From: CAWFGW01 sp963815495 | Lineage (GTDB): Bacteria; Bacteroidota; Bacteroidia; Cytophagales; JAAEPT01 | Length of the DNA stretch: 64,000 nucleotides | Direction of reading: 5' to 3' | Assembly (NCBI GenBank): GCA_963815495.1 | Contig: CAWFGW010000010.1 | Location: forward strand, 62,001 to 126,000 | Part shown: in pieces, positions 18,801 through 27,036 of the stretch | Layout of the letters: each line of letters starts with the position of its first letter | How positions within the stretch are numbered: the stretch's first letter is position 1 | Notes under the pieces: model-generated | Told to the model about the DNA's origin: nothing | The model's database searches: none | What the model saw: only the letters and a program-made list of their open reading frames with translations | Position numbers and translations under genes: made by a program

Positions 18801-19506
18801 TTGGCTTACTTCTCAGTAAATAATTTCACTCTGAGAATGAATAAGCATGTCTTGCTACAAGACTTGAACTTTGAAGTGCATCAACCATCACTTGTTGCAA
18901 TCATTGGTCATAATGGGGCAGGAAAAACAACTTTTTTAAAAGCATTAACAAAACAAGCCCCGTTTGAGGGCTTCTTTTGTTTTAAAGAAACCACTTTTTC
19001 AAATTCAAAACCGATCTCACCAAAACTCTACGCCTACCTCGAGCAAAAAAACGAAATTAATTTCGAAATACCTGTACTTGAAACCGTGGTAATGGGGGCT
19101 TATGGAAAAAAGAAATTTTTAGAAAGCTATACTGCCGAGGACTATACCCAAGCACGTGAAATACTTCATCATATTGGAATGCAAGATTGCGAACAACGTT
19201 CAATTACCGAGCTTATCTGGGGGCGAGTCGCGCTTGGTGTTTCTTGCACAAATGCTAATGCAAAATGCTGAGTTGTTATTGTTGGACGAACCAACAAACG
19301 CCTTGGATATTCGCAATAAAACGAAGGTGATGAATGTATTAAAAATGCTTCCTTCAAAAGAAAAAACAGTGTTATTCACCACTCATGACCTGGATTATTT
19401 GGAAGGACTTACTGGTTATATGATTAACTTTTCAGAAACTAAACCAGCTCTTGATCCAATTACCACAGAAAACATTCGCAAGCATAAAGCGTTGTTGATG
19501 AAATAA
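18801..19506 (+). pseudogene. ABC transporter ATP-binding protein, frameshifted at the signature motif
   Basis: Two overlapping frames make one 234-residue ATPase. The first (from TTG 18801) has Walker A GHNGAGKTT and a Q-loop region and loses frame after RSITEL. The second frame carries LSGGESRLVFLAQML, Walker B LLLLDEPTNALD and the H-loop FTTHDLDYL. The reading is restored by removing one a between ctt and tct near 19213, giving ITELSGGESR; the full span is 3n+1. It resembles the FecE/HmuV type of ATPase for iron-chelate import, but no permease gene is adjacent. If the insertion is real the protein is dead, because the signature motif and Walker B would be lost. Confidence 0.85.
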
Positions 19507-19789
19507 CACTAAGTGGGTTGGCTATTCTGATTTTAATCTTCATCGAGTAGAAGGCATAGAAAAAGACACACCTATCATTATCCATTGTTCTGTAGGCTAC
19601 CGCAGTGAGAAAATCGGGAATCAATTATTGGCCCATGGTTTTACAAATGTATTTAATCTTTATGGAGGCATTTTCGAATGGGTTAATCAAAGACAACCCA
19701 TCTATTCCAACAAATCAAGAACTAATAAAATACACGCTTATGATAAAATTTGGGGTGTCTGGCTCACACGTGGTCAAAAAATCTTTTAA
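19502..19789 (+). pseudogene. Rhodanese-like domain, N-terminally truncated
   Basis: An open frame without a start codon encodes the C-terminal two thirds of a rhodanese domain: the active-site loop CSVGYRSEKIG, then NVFNLYGGIFEWVN, and a Bacteroidota-type tail ending IWGVWLTRGQKIF. The N-terminal part (normally signal peptide plus the LLDAR-type strand) is absent. The upstream frame is closed by a TGA at 19499 inside the ABC ATPase end. This looks like a deletion or assembly join between the two genes. The Cys of the catalytic loop is kept. Confidence 0.75.
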
Positions 19790-20588
19790 TTAATTCTAAA
19801 GGCCTCGTGCGTATACCATGTATCAGGATCTATCACGACATTAGATCCAGGACCAACTAATATTTTATAATTTGTCTTCGATTTTAAATCAATTTTTTCT
19901 TTCCTAGCTACGGTATTTAAATCAATGAAGTCTTCTGGATTTCCATGATAAATTTTCTCCATGATTACCCCAACTTCTGTCCACTGCTTCATCATATTCG
20001 GTGACTAACAAAAAATATTCGAAAATACAAGAAGCACCAGAACAATCCAGCACCACTTCTCTTGCACTTCTATATTCATGAACTTGCTCCTTCTTTTCTC
20101 CCCCAATCAAGTGCGGTAAAAACGCATTATACACGGTTATTAAATTACTTTCAGCACTTTGAATTACCCAATCATCTTCTTTATCGCCAGTAACAAAAGC
20201 ACGAACATTTAATTTTACTTTATATACTCCCGCATAAGGAAAAACATTAAAAAAAGCATCATCGTGGTACCACCATCCTTTAGCTGGTTTATAAGCATCA
20301 TCAGTCAAAGTATCTATCCCTTTCTCATTTCGATACAAAATCCATTCATTATAAAAATATTTAACGCCTCTATACCCACCTAGAAAAGCTTCATCAACAT
20401 ATGCTTTCACAACAATAACTTGATCACATCCAATATCATATAAATCCTTATTATTTAAGATGTAGTTATAATTTGATGAGAGGTGCAAATTCAAATCATC
20501 AATCTCTAAATCATTAGGTTGGTCTTGCGCAAAAAGATTTAACCCGTAAAGTCACAAAAAGAATAACACCCAACAATTTTGCAGTCAT
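19786..20588 (-). pseudogene. Unknown secreted protein, apparently two frameshifts
   Basis: ATG 20588 begins a signal peptide (MTAKLLGVILF) that quickly runs out of frame. The +1 frame continues LYGLNLFAQDQPNDLEIDDL, giving a good cleavage site (FAQ). It carries on through the long frame (20494-19922; YDIGCDQVIVVKAYVDEAFLGG, then KGWWYHDDAFFNVFPYAGVYKVKLNVR) and loses frame again after VTEYDEAVDR near 19980. The next frame finishes VGVIMEKIYHGNPEDFIDL and ends HEAFRIN. Total span 803 bp is 3n+2, as expected for two added bases; the repaired protein is about 266 residues. No family recognised. Its stop overlaps the rhodanese remnant on the other strand. Confidence 0.6.
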
Positions 20589-20722
20589 GCGACAAATTTA
20601 ACCTTTAGTAGCTAATTAGTCAAGACTATTTATCTGAAATACTGTCAGCTTGTCACAACAATCTCCAATGGAACAACTATTGATAAAATGGTTTCGGTTT
20701 AAAAATTAAAACAAATAAAACG

Positions 20723-22489
20723 ATGCAAGAGAAAGGCAGTATTTCAATTCATTCGGAGAATATATTTCCAATCATTAAAAAATTTCTCTACTCAGACAAT
20801 GAGATTTTCTTGAGAGAATTAGTTTCAAATGCGGTAGATGCTTCACAAAAGTTAAAGCACTTGGCTTCTATCAACCAATTTAATGGTGAAATAGGTGAGC
20901 TAAAGATCAAAGTAGCCTTTGACGAAAAAGCAAAAACAATCACTATTAGCGATAGAGGTATTGGGATGACCGCTGAGGAAATCAAAAAATACATCAACCA
21001 AATTGCTTTTTCGGGTGCTACTGAGTTTGTAGAAAAGTATAAAGACAAAGAAAATACTACCAACCAGCAAATTATTGGTCATTTTGGATTAGGTTTTTAC
21101 TCTGCTTACATGGTGGCTGACAAAGTAGAAATTCAATCGTTATCCTACCAAGAAGGTGCTCAACCTGCGCGCTGGGTTTGTGATGGCTCCACAGAATTTG
21201 AAATTTCTGAAGGTAACAAAACAGAAAGAGGCACAGACATTATTCTACATATCTCAGAAGAAGGTGAAGAGTTTTTAAATAAATTTAGACTTCAAGGAAT
21301 TTTAGATAAATACTGCAAATTTCTTCCTATTGAAATTGAATTTGACGAAAAAATTGTCAACCAACCAAATCCTATTTGGACCAAGTCACCAGCTGATCTT
21401 AAAGATGAAGATTACATCAGTTTCTATAAAGAATTATACCCAATGGCAGAGGATCCACTTTTCTGGATTCATCTGAATGTTGATTATCCTTTTAATCTAA
21501 CAGGGGTGTTGTATTTCCCTAAAGTGAAAAACGACTTCGATTTTCAAAAAAACAAAATTCACTTATACTCACGTCAGGTATTTATCACCGATGAAGTGAA
21601 GGATGTTGTCCCTGACTTCTTAATGTTGCTTCATGGTGTCATTGACTCGCCAGACATTCCATTAAACGTGTCACGTAGTTTCTTACAAGCGGATGGTAAT
21701 GTAAGGAAAATAAATGCCCACATTAGCAAAAAAGTGGCTGACAAACTAAATGAACTTTATAAAGCTGATAGAAAAGCTTACGAAGAAAAATGGGATAGTA
21801 TCAGTGTGTTTGTACGCTACGGTATTGTAAGTGATGAAAAATTTGCTGACAGAGTATCTAAAAATGCATTATTAAAAACTGTAGACAATACGTTCTTAAC
21901 TGTTGAAGAAGCGAAAGAAAAACTAAAAGGAAATCAAACTGACAAGGATGATAACTTTGTTTTACTTTATACCAACAACGCTAACGCACAAGACACATAC
22001 ATTCAATCGGCAAAAGACAAAGGTTACGAAGTATTAGTTCTTGATGGACCAGTAGATAGCCATTACGTGGGTCAACTAGAACAAAAGGAAGAAAAGCTAC
22101 AATTAAAACGAGTGGATGCGGATAGCATTGACAAGTTAATAGATAAAGACGAGAAAATAGAGTCTGTACTTTCTGATGAGGAAAAGAAAAAAGTTCAAGA
22201 ATTATTTGAGCAAACGGTAAATAATGGCAGTTATACCGTTCAGGTTGAATCGCTTTCTCCTTCAGACATGCCTGTTTCTATTGTTTTGCCTGAATTTATG
22301 CGTAGAATGAAAGACATGAGTGCAACATCAGGAATGAGCTTTGGTAACCTACCAGAAAGCTATAATGTGATTGTTAATGCTAACCATGCGTTAACTCAAA
22401 AAGTTATAAAAGGTGATGAGGCAAGTAAAGAATTAGCCAAACAAGCACTTGATCTTAGCAAAAATTTCGCAAGGGTTATTGACCGGTAA
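20723..22489 (+). CDS. htpG: Molecular chaperone HtpG (Hsp90)
   Basis: 588 residues. The N-terminal GHKL ATPase domain has ELVSNAVDA near residue 33, DRGIGM near 80 and GHFGLGFYSAYMV near 115. The middle domain has DVVPDFLMLLHGVIDSPDIPLNVSRSFLQ, and a short C-terminal dimerisation domain follows. It is somewhat shorter than the E. coli protein (624), mostly in the C-terminal half. HtpG is an ATP-dependent dimeric chaperone in the cytoplasm. It is monocistronic, with a terminator after it. Confidence 0.97.
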   Translation: MQEKGSISIHSENIFPIIKKFLYSDNEIFLRELVSNAVDASQKLKHLASINQFNGEIGELKIKVAFDEKAKTITISDRGIGMTAEEIKKYINQIAFSGATEFVEKYKDKENTTNQQIIGHFGLGFYSAYMVADKVEIQSLSYQEGAQPARWVCDGSTEFEISEGNKTERGTDIILHISEEGEEFLNKFRLQGILDKYCKFLPIEIEFDEKIVNQPNPIWTKSPADLKDEDYISFYKELYPMAEDPLFWIHLNVDYPFNLTGVLYFPKVKNDFDFQKNKIHLYSRQVFITDEVKDVVPDFLMLLHGVIDSPDIPLNVSRSFLQADGNVRKINAHISKKVADKLNELYKADRKAYEEKWDSISVFVRYGIVSDEKFADRVSKNALLKTVDNTFLTVEEAKEKLKGNQTDKDDNFVLLYTNNANAQDTYIQSAKDKGYEVLVLDGPVDSHYVGQLEQKEEKLQLKRVDADSIDKLIDKDEKIESVLSDEEKKKVQELFEQTVNNGSYTVQVESLSPSDMPVSIVLPEFMRRMKDMSATSGMSFGNLPESYNVIVNANHALTQKVIKGDEASKELAKQALDLSKNFARVIDR

Positions 22490-22560
22490 GGATCTTACTA
22501 ACTTTGTTAAAAGAAGTATTGAGTTAGCTTCTAACTAAAGTTATCATAACTAATACTACT

Positions 22561-22597
22561 AAAGCTTTCGTCTCTGTTGAGGCGAAAGCTTTTTTTA
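22561..22597 (+). terminator. Terminator of htpG
   Basis: Perfect 10-bp arms (aaagctttcg at 22561-22570, cgaaagcttt at 22583-22592), a 12-base loop and a T-run to 22597, about 70 bp past the htpG stop. Confidence 0.88.
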
Positions 22598-22636
22598 TGC
22601 TCATAGAATTTAACGTTGGGACAAGATTAAAAAAAG

Positions 22637-22708
22637 TAGCCCCGTCAGGAATCGAACCTGAATCAATCGTTTAGGAAACGACTATTCTATCCGTTGAACT
22701 ACGGGGCC
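22637..22708 (-). tRNA. tRNA-Arg (anticodon CCT)
   Basis: Reads on the minus strand as a full cloverleaf: acceptor ggccccg/cggggct, U8-A9, D-stem gttc/gaat, anticodon stem gtcgt/acgat around loop ttcctaa with anticodon CCT, and T-loop ttcgatt. CCA is not encoded. 72 nt. It lies between htpG and the phytochrome gene. Confidence 0.93.
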
Positions 22709-22750
22709 TTGATTAACTCAGAAGAAAAATTTCAAGGTCATTAAACTAAA

Positions 22751-25114
22751 TTAAGAACTAACTATAACCTTAGGAAATTTCAAAGTAAAAATAGCGCCAT
22801 GATTTAGTTTTCCTTCTGCAAAAATTTCCCCTGAATGGTTTTCCATTATTTTCTTACATATGGCAAGCCCCAACCCTGTCCCTGAATAATCTGATCTATT
22901 GTTCAGTCTTTCAAATAAACCAAATATTTTTTCATTGTATGTAGATTCAAAACCAATTCCATTATCAATGACTTTAATAATTACCCAATCTTGTGTCTCC
23001 TGTTTTGTGATTTGTATAACTGGCTTTTCGTTTTCCTTTGTAAATTTGATAGCGTTTTGAATTAAATTTTGGAATAGCCTGCTTACCTGTACTTGATCGG
23101 CAAAAATCATCCCCAGTTCATCAATTGTAATTTCGGCTTTAGATTCTTCAATTGTTATTTCAATATTCGACATCAATTCTTTTAACACCTCATCCAAACT
23201 CACAAAACTATGAGCCTTTTTTTGAGAACTAATTCTAGAAAAACTCAAAAGATCTTCAATTAAAGCCTGCATACGGTTGGCAGATCTTTTCATTCTATCT
23301 AGATAATCTTTGGAAACATCATCTAAATTTGTTGCTCTTTTTTCTAATCGTTCACCAAATGATTGAATTTTCCGTAAAGGTTCTTGAAGATCATGAGAGG
23401 CTATGTAGGCAAACTGCTCTAAGTCAGAATTAGATGATTCTAAAGCTTCCATCAGGATATTCGTCTCCGCTTGTAACTTGTTTTTTTGCTCAATCTCTAA
23501 TTTTAATTCGTGAGTTCTCTCACTTACTTTTGACTCAAGAACTCTATTTTTCTCTTTTAAAAATTCGGAATCTTGTAAAATATAATTCATCAACGTATTT
23601 CGAAACCTTAGAATATTATTAAGTTCTCCTTCTTGAAATGACTTTGATTTATTTTTAACATTTTCCTGCCACAATTTAAATGATGATCGAGGCATCAGAC
23701 GATGACTGCCATCATCAAGAAATTCAATAACTTTCTCTGGCTTGCCTCCCCAGTTTTTTGTTTCATTAACTTCTGGCCTAAACCAGATCATAAACTTTTT
23801 TTCTTTTTTTGAAATCGGTAAAAAAAGAACACCACTTGAATTAGCAGCATATGGCGAAAATTCAGGCTCTATTACTGCTAACTGGTTCGTATGATAAATA
23901 AAAGATTTACCACTTTTACTGAATAATTTGTCTGCAATTTTTTTTATCCCCTCCGTGGATGGTGTAATACCAAATGCTTCAATGTCTCCATCAAAATCCC
24001 ATGCCATTCCTATTGAATCAGCTAAATTCAATAATGATGGAATTTGTTTTTTAAGACCTTCTACATAGGTGGTTGACAAAGATAAACTCTCAACAACAGT
24101 TGCGTTTAATGTTTGTAACTCTGCTTCTCTCATTCTAATTTTAAGCCTGCATCTAATTGAAATTAAATGAGAAATCATTAAGCTCATAAAAACAGCGGCT
24201 TCCCTAATTTTATAAGAAACATGTTTTGGACTATAGTGATGACACGCAATTAAACCCCAAAGTTTATCCTCAACAATAATACTTATAGACATGGTTGCCT
24301 TCACTCCCATGTTTTTTAAATATTGAATATGGATTGGTGAAACGCCTCTAAGGTTACTGTTTGTCAAATCTGTTTCAGAATTTGTAGTAGGATTTAAAAC
24401 AGGAACTAAGGTTCCATTATTAGACTCTGTATTAACTAAAATTCTTATAATATTTTTCAGATATAAGGCTCGAGCTTGAGATGGTATATCTGACTCAGGA
24501 AAGTGTTGATGTAAGAATGAATTAATATGATCAACCTTCGACTCAGCGACTACTTGTCCATTATATTCTTCATCAAATTTATAAAACATTACACGGTCAT
24601 AGTTTGTAATATCTCTAATTCGATTTACTGACATTTCAAAAATGTCTTCTAAACCATCATTTTCAGTAAGGTGATTAACAAAGTTTTTGACATTATTATA
24701 AAACCATGAGTGGCTGACATCATCATTTTTATCTTTAAGCTCAAGTTCAACTAAAACACTTTGACCACTGAAGTTTAAAATCACATCAAATAATACATCT
24801 TCATTTTTATTGGAAAGAACTTTCAACTCAATCGGATTAACTGTCTTAAAAGAGATATTATTAATGTGTTTTACAAGGTTATCACTGAAGTTCTGACCAA
24901 GTAAAGCACCAATCCCTTTCCCTAAATAAAAATCTGGTTCTTGGCCTAATATAGATAGTATATTGTCACTAACTTGTTCGATTATTAAGTCATCACGGTT
25001 AATCACTAACAATATTCCATGAGACTGCACAGAACCTAAAAGATGTATAGGTTCTTTATGACAATTATCTAGTGTCACTTGAAAAGTTTCGTTTTTAGAC
25101 TCAGACATTTTCAA
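22751..25114 (-). CDS. bphP: Bacteriophytochrome histidine kinase
   Basis: 787 residues in the order PAS-GAF-PHY-HisKA-HATPase. Cys18 sits before EPIHLLGSVQSHG, the N-terminal position where bacterial phytochromes attach biliverdin. The GAF domain has the ESDIPSQAR motif (PASDIP-like) and CHHYSPK with the pyrrole-contacting His. The PHY tongue carries PRSSF. The kinase phospho-acceptor is His574 in ASHDLQEP, and the ATPase has NLIQNAIKF, DNGIGF and GTGLGLAI boxes. It should sense red/far-red light and signal by phosphotransfer. It is the last gene of an operon with heme oxygenase (2 bp gap) and a response regulator, so chromophore supply, sensor and output are encoded together. Confidence 0.95.
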   Translation of the reverse strand: MKMSESKNETFQVTLDNCHKEPIHLLGSVQSHGILLVINRDDLIIEQVSDNILSILGQEPDFYLGKGIGALLGQNFSDNLVKHINNISFKTVNPIELKVLSNKNEDVLFDVILNFSGQSVLVELELKDKNDDVSHSWFYNNVKNFVNHLTENDGLEDIFEMSVNRIRDITNYDRVMFYKFDEEYNGQVVAESKVDHINSFLHQHFPESDIPSQARALYLKNIIRILVNTESNNGTLVPVLNPTTNSETDLTNSNLRGVSPIHIQYLKNMGVKATMSISIIVEDKLWGLIACHHYSPKHVSYKIREAAVFMSLMISHLISIRCRLKIRMREAELQTLNATVVESLSLSTTYVEGLKKQIPSLLNLADSIGMAWDFDGDIEAFGITPSTEGIKKIADKLFSKSGKSFIYHTNQLAVIEPEFSPYAANSSGVLFLPISKKEKKFMIWFRPEVNETKNWGGKPEKVIEFLDDGSHRLMPRSSFKLWQENVKNKSKSFQEGELNNILRFRNTLMNYILQDSEFLKEKNRVLESKVSERTHELKLEIEQKNKLQAETNILMEALESSNSDLEQFAYIASHDLQEPLRKIQSFGERLEKRATNLDDVSKDYLDRMKRSANRMQALIEDLLSFSRISSQKKAHSFVSLDEVLKELMSNIEITIEESKAEITIDELGMIFADQVQVSRLFQNLIQNAIKFTKENEKPVIQITKQETQDWVIIKVIDNGIGFESTYNEKIFGLFERLNNRSDYSGTGLGLAICKKIMENHSGEIFAEGKLNHGAIFTLKFPKVIVSS

Positions 25115-25116
25115 AC

Positions 25117-25689
25117 TTAATTTTTTATTATAATATTATATATATGATTAAATGCTTTATTCGCGCCTATAATATACTCATCTGATTTATTAGAATTTGT
25201 TTTGAAATAATCTTCAACAATCTGATTAAACTCAGACCACATTTGCCCTCTTTTAGAACCATAAGAATTAAAAAAAGACGCATATTTTTCTGTCTTCATC
25301 CATGGATATCGCTTTAGGTTTTCTAAAATTATTTTACCTCCTAACGTAGCTCCTTCTGTAACATAAAAAACCCCTAAAGCTTCTTCTAAACTTTGTACCT
25401 CAATGTCATCCGAATTTTGGCTAGGTATGTCACTAATAAAAAAATCGACAGTAAGATTTTTTAAATCTTTTTCTAAATAAGAAAGTTTTGAACGATTGAA
25501 TAACAGGTCATTAGTTAAATTAAATTTACTAATATTATTTTCAAACACTTCATAGGCTAAAAGAAAAGACCTCAACAATAAGTAATAATCAGTTGGCTCC
25601 AAAGTGGGAGAAAAAAGCTTTTCTCTTAATAACCTCTCTACTTTTTCGTGTTGTTGTTTTGTTTTAGATTTAATTGCAGATGCACTCAC
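25117..25689 (-). CDS. bphO: Biliverdin-producing heme oxygenase (BphO type)
   Basis: 190 residues. The heme-binding proximal His is expected at His14 in KTKQQHEKVERLL, and the middle has LGVFYVTEGATLGGKIIL, the distal-helix sequence of the HemO/BphO group with its Gly-rich bend. The enzyme opens heme to biliverdin, the chromophore of the phytochrome encoded 2 bp downstream, and this linkage is the classic bphO-bphP arrangement. Confidence 0.93.
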   Translation of the reverse strand: MSASAIKSKTKQQHEKVERLLREKLFSPTLEPTDYYLLLRSFLLAYEVFENNISKFNLTNDLLFNRSKLSYLEKDLKNLTVDFFISDIPSQNSDDIEVQSLEEALGVFYVTEGATLGGKIILENLKRYPWMKTEKYASFFNSYGSKRGQMWSEFNQIVEDYFKTNSNKSDEYIIGANKAFNHIYNIIIKN

Positions 25690-25707
25690 AATACAAATAT
25701 GTATTTT

Positions 25708-26127
25708 TTAAGTCAAGATGGCTTTTTCAAGCCAATAATTTTTAATTACCCCAACTATCTCTACTAAATCTGAGTATAATCTTGGCTTAGTAAAATACGT
25801 GCTTCCACCTTCTTTATAGGTCATTTTAACATCTAGTTCTGAACTGGAGGTAGTTAAAATTATTACCGGAATATGTTTCAAACTCTCATCCATCTTAATT
25901 TCGCGAAGAGCCTCTCTACCATCTTTTTTTGGCATATTTAAATCCATGATAATAATAGTCGGATTAAAATTAGTTGATTGTAATTTTATCAATAACTCTT
26001 CTCCGTTTTCTGCAAAAACTATATTTGATTCATCAATGAAGTTTTCTGTAAATGCATCAAGTAACAATAGCTTATCATCACCATCATCTTCAGCAATTAT
26101 TATCTGTAGTTTTTGTTTTAACATCAT
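25708..26127 (-). CDS. Single-domain response regulator (Rcp1-like) of the phytochrome operon
   Basis: 139 residues, receiver domain only. The acidic pocket is EDDGDD, the phospho-acceptor is Asp62 in IIMDLNMPKKDG, the switch Ser/Thr region is LTTSSS, and the conserved Lys is in FTKPRL. Stand-alone receivers of this type partner phytochrome kinases. It is the first gene of the operon, followed by bphO after 18 bp, and is divergent from an S24 repressor gene across an intergenic region with two palindromes. Confidence 0.93.
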   Translation of the reverse strand: MMLKQKLQIIIAEDDGDDKLLLLDAFTENFIDESNIVFAENGEELLIKLQSTNFNPTIIIMDLNMPKKDGREALREIKMDESLKHIPVIILTTSSSELDVKMTYKEGGSTYFTKPRLYSDLVEIVGVIKNYWLEKAILT

Positions 26128-26188
26128 GTATTATTTATAAACGAAGTTTATTTTATTTTTTATAATCTGCAAACTAAATGAGTAGAAC

Positions 26189-26206
26189 TTATAAGTATAC
26201 TTATAA
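26189..26206. promoter_or_regulatory. Operator-like palindrome I
   Basis: Perfect 18-bp palindrome ttataagtatacttataa in the region between the response regulator and the S24 repressor. On the minus strand it lies about where the -33 element of a response regulator promoter would be, given a near-consensus TTAGTTTG at 26177-26170. Probably bound by the adjacent repressor; inferred, not shown. Confidence 0.6.
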
Positions 26207-26210
26207 AATG

Positions 26211-26241
26211 TTTGATTAAAATATAAGCATACTTATATTTG
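26211..26241 (+). promoter_or_regulatory. Promoter of the S24 repressor gene
   Basis: TTTG at 26211-26214, exactly 19 bases, TATATTTG at 26234-26241: a full match to the Bacteroidota promoter consensus, 21 bp before the repressor start codon. Palindrome II covers its spacer and -7 element. Confidence 0.75.
26219..26240. promoter_or_regulatory. Operator-like palindrome II
   Basis: Nine-base arms (aaatataag and cttatattt) around cata. The core ATAAGcATACTTAT differs from palindrome I (ATAAGTATACTTAT) at one base. It overlaps the repressor's own promoter, which fits autorepression. Confidence 0.65.
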
Positions 26242-26261
26242 AAGCCATAAATAATAATGAT

Positions 26262-27032
26262 ATGGTCGAAAAAGACACTAAATCTAGACTAACAGAATTA
26301 AGAGAAATACTTCAACTCTCTCAAAAAGACTTTGCAACAAGTATTGGTGTATCCCAAGGAGCGCTTTCTCAGCTTGAAAGCGGAAAATCAAAGTTATCGT
26401 TAGATACAATACAAAAAATAAGTGAGGCTTTTAAGGCCGATTGCAACTGGCTAGTAAATGGCAAAGGAGGGATTTTCTTAGATAATACAATAAGGAAACA
26501 TTCGTTCGTCACCATTGATTTTGATAAGAAAACCACAATACCATTAATTAGTGAAGAGGCACATGCAGGCTATATTAAAAATCATACAAACTCTGATTAT
26601 ATTAAAACACTTGCTGCTTACAAAATACCAGGCTATGAAAATGGTAACTTCCGACTTTTTGAAATTGAAGGAGATAGCATGTTACCCACCATTCATCCCA
26701 GAGAAATTGTTGTAACGGAGTTTACTGAGGAGTGGGGAAAACTTGGCAATGGTAAAATTTGTGTAGTAATTACGGAGGAAGGAATAGTTGCAAAAAGAGT
26801 TTATTTCGTAGATGATGATCTAAATAACATAATACTTAAAAGTGATAATTCGGAATACAAAACCTACAATATAGACATAAAAGAAGTAAAAGAAATTTGG
26901 GAAGTAAAAGCAAAAATCACCTCTATATTTACTGATACACCAGATAACCATTCTGAAAAAATTAAAACTTTAGAGTCCGATATTGATTTACTTAAGAAAC
27001 AAATGAAGAAGCTCAACAAAGCCCCTAAGTAA
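26262..27032 (+). CDS. XRE-family repressor with LexA-like S24 peptidase domain
   Basis: 256 residues. An N-terminal XRE helix-turn-helix (about 8-65: LSQKDFATSIGVSQGALSQLE) is followed by an S24 domain with the putative self-cleavage site Ala102-Gly103 (EEAHAGYI), nucleophile Ser139 (EGDSMLP) and general base Lys178 (IVAKRV). A C-terminal helix (about 230-254) may dimerise. Such proteins resemble phage CI repressors, but no phage genes are near. Its neighbour across two operator-like palindromes is the phytochrome operon, so control of that operon and of itself is the natural inference. Whether it self-cleaves is unknown. Confidence 0.85.
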   Translation: MVEKDTKSRLTELREILQLSQKDFATSIGVSQGALSQLESGKSKLSLDTIQKISEAFKADCNWLVNGKGGIFLDNTIRKHSFVTIDFDKKTTIPLISEEAHAGYIKNHTNSDYIKTLAAYKIPGYENGNFRLFEIEGDSMLPTIHPREIVVTEFTEEWGKLGNGKICVVITEEGIVAKRVYFVDDDLNNIILKSDNSEYKTYNIDIKEVKEIWEVKAKITSIFTDTPDNHSEKIKTLESDIDLLKKQMKKLNKAPK

Positions 27033-27036
27033 ATTC

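Noticed and set aside
26262..27032. Prophage lysogeny region
   Set aside because: Only a CI-like repressor is present; no integrase, Cro, structural or lysis genes lie on either side.
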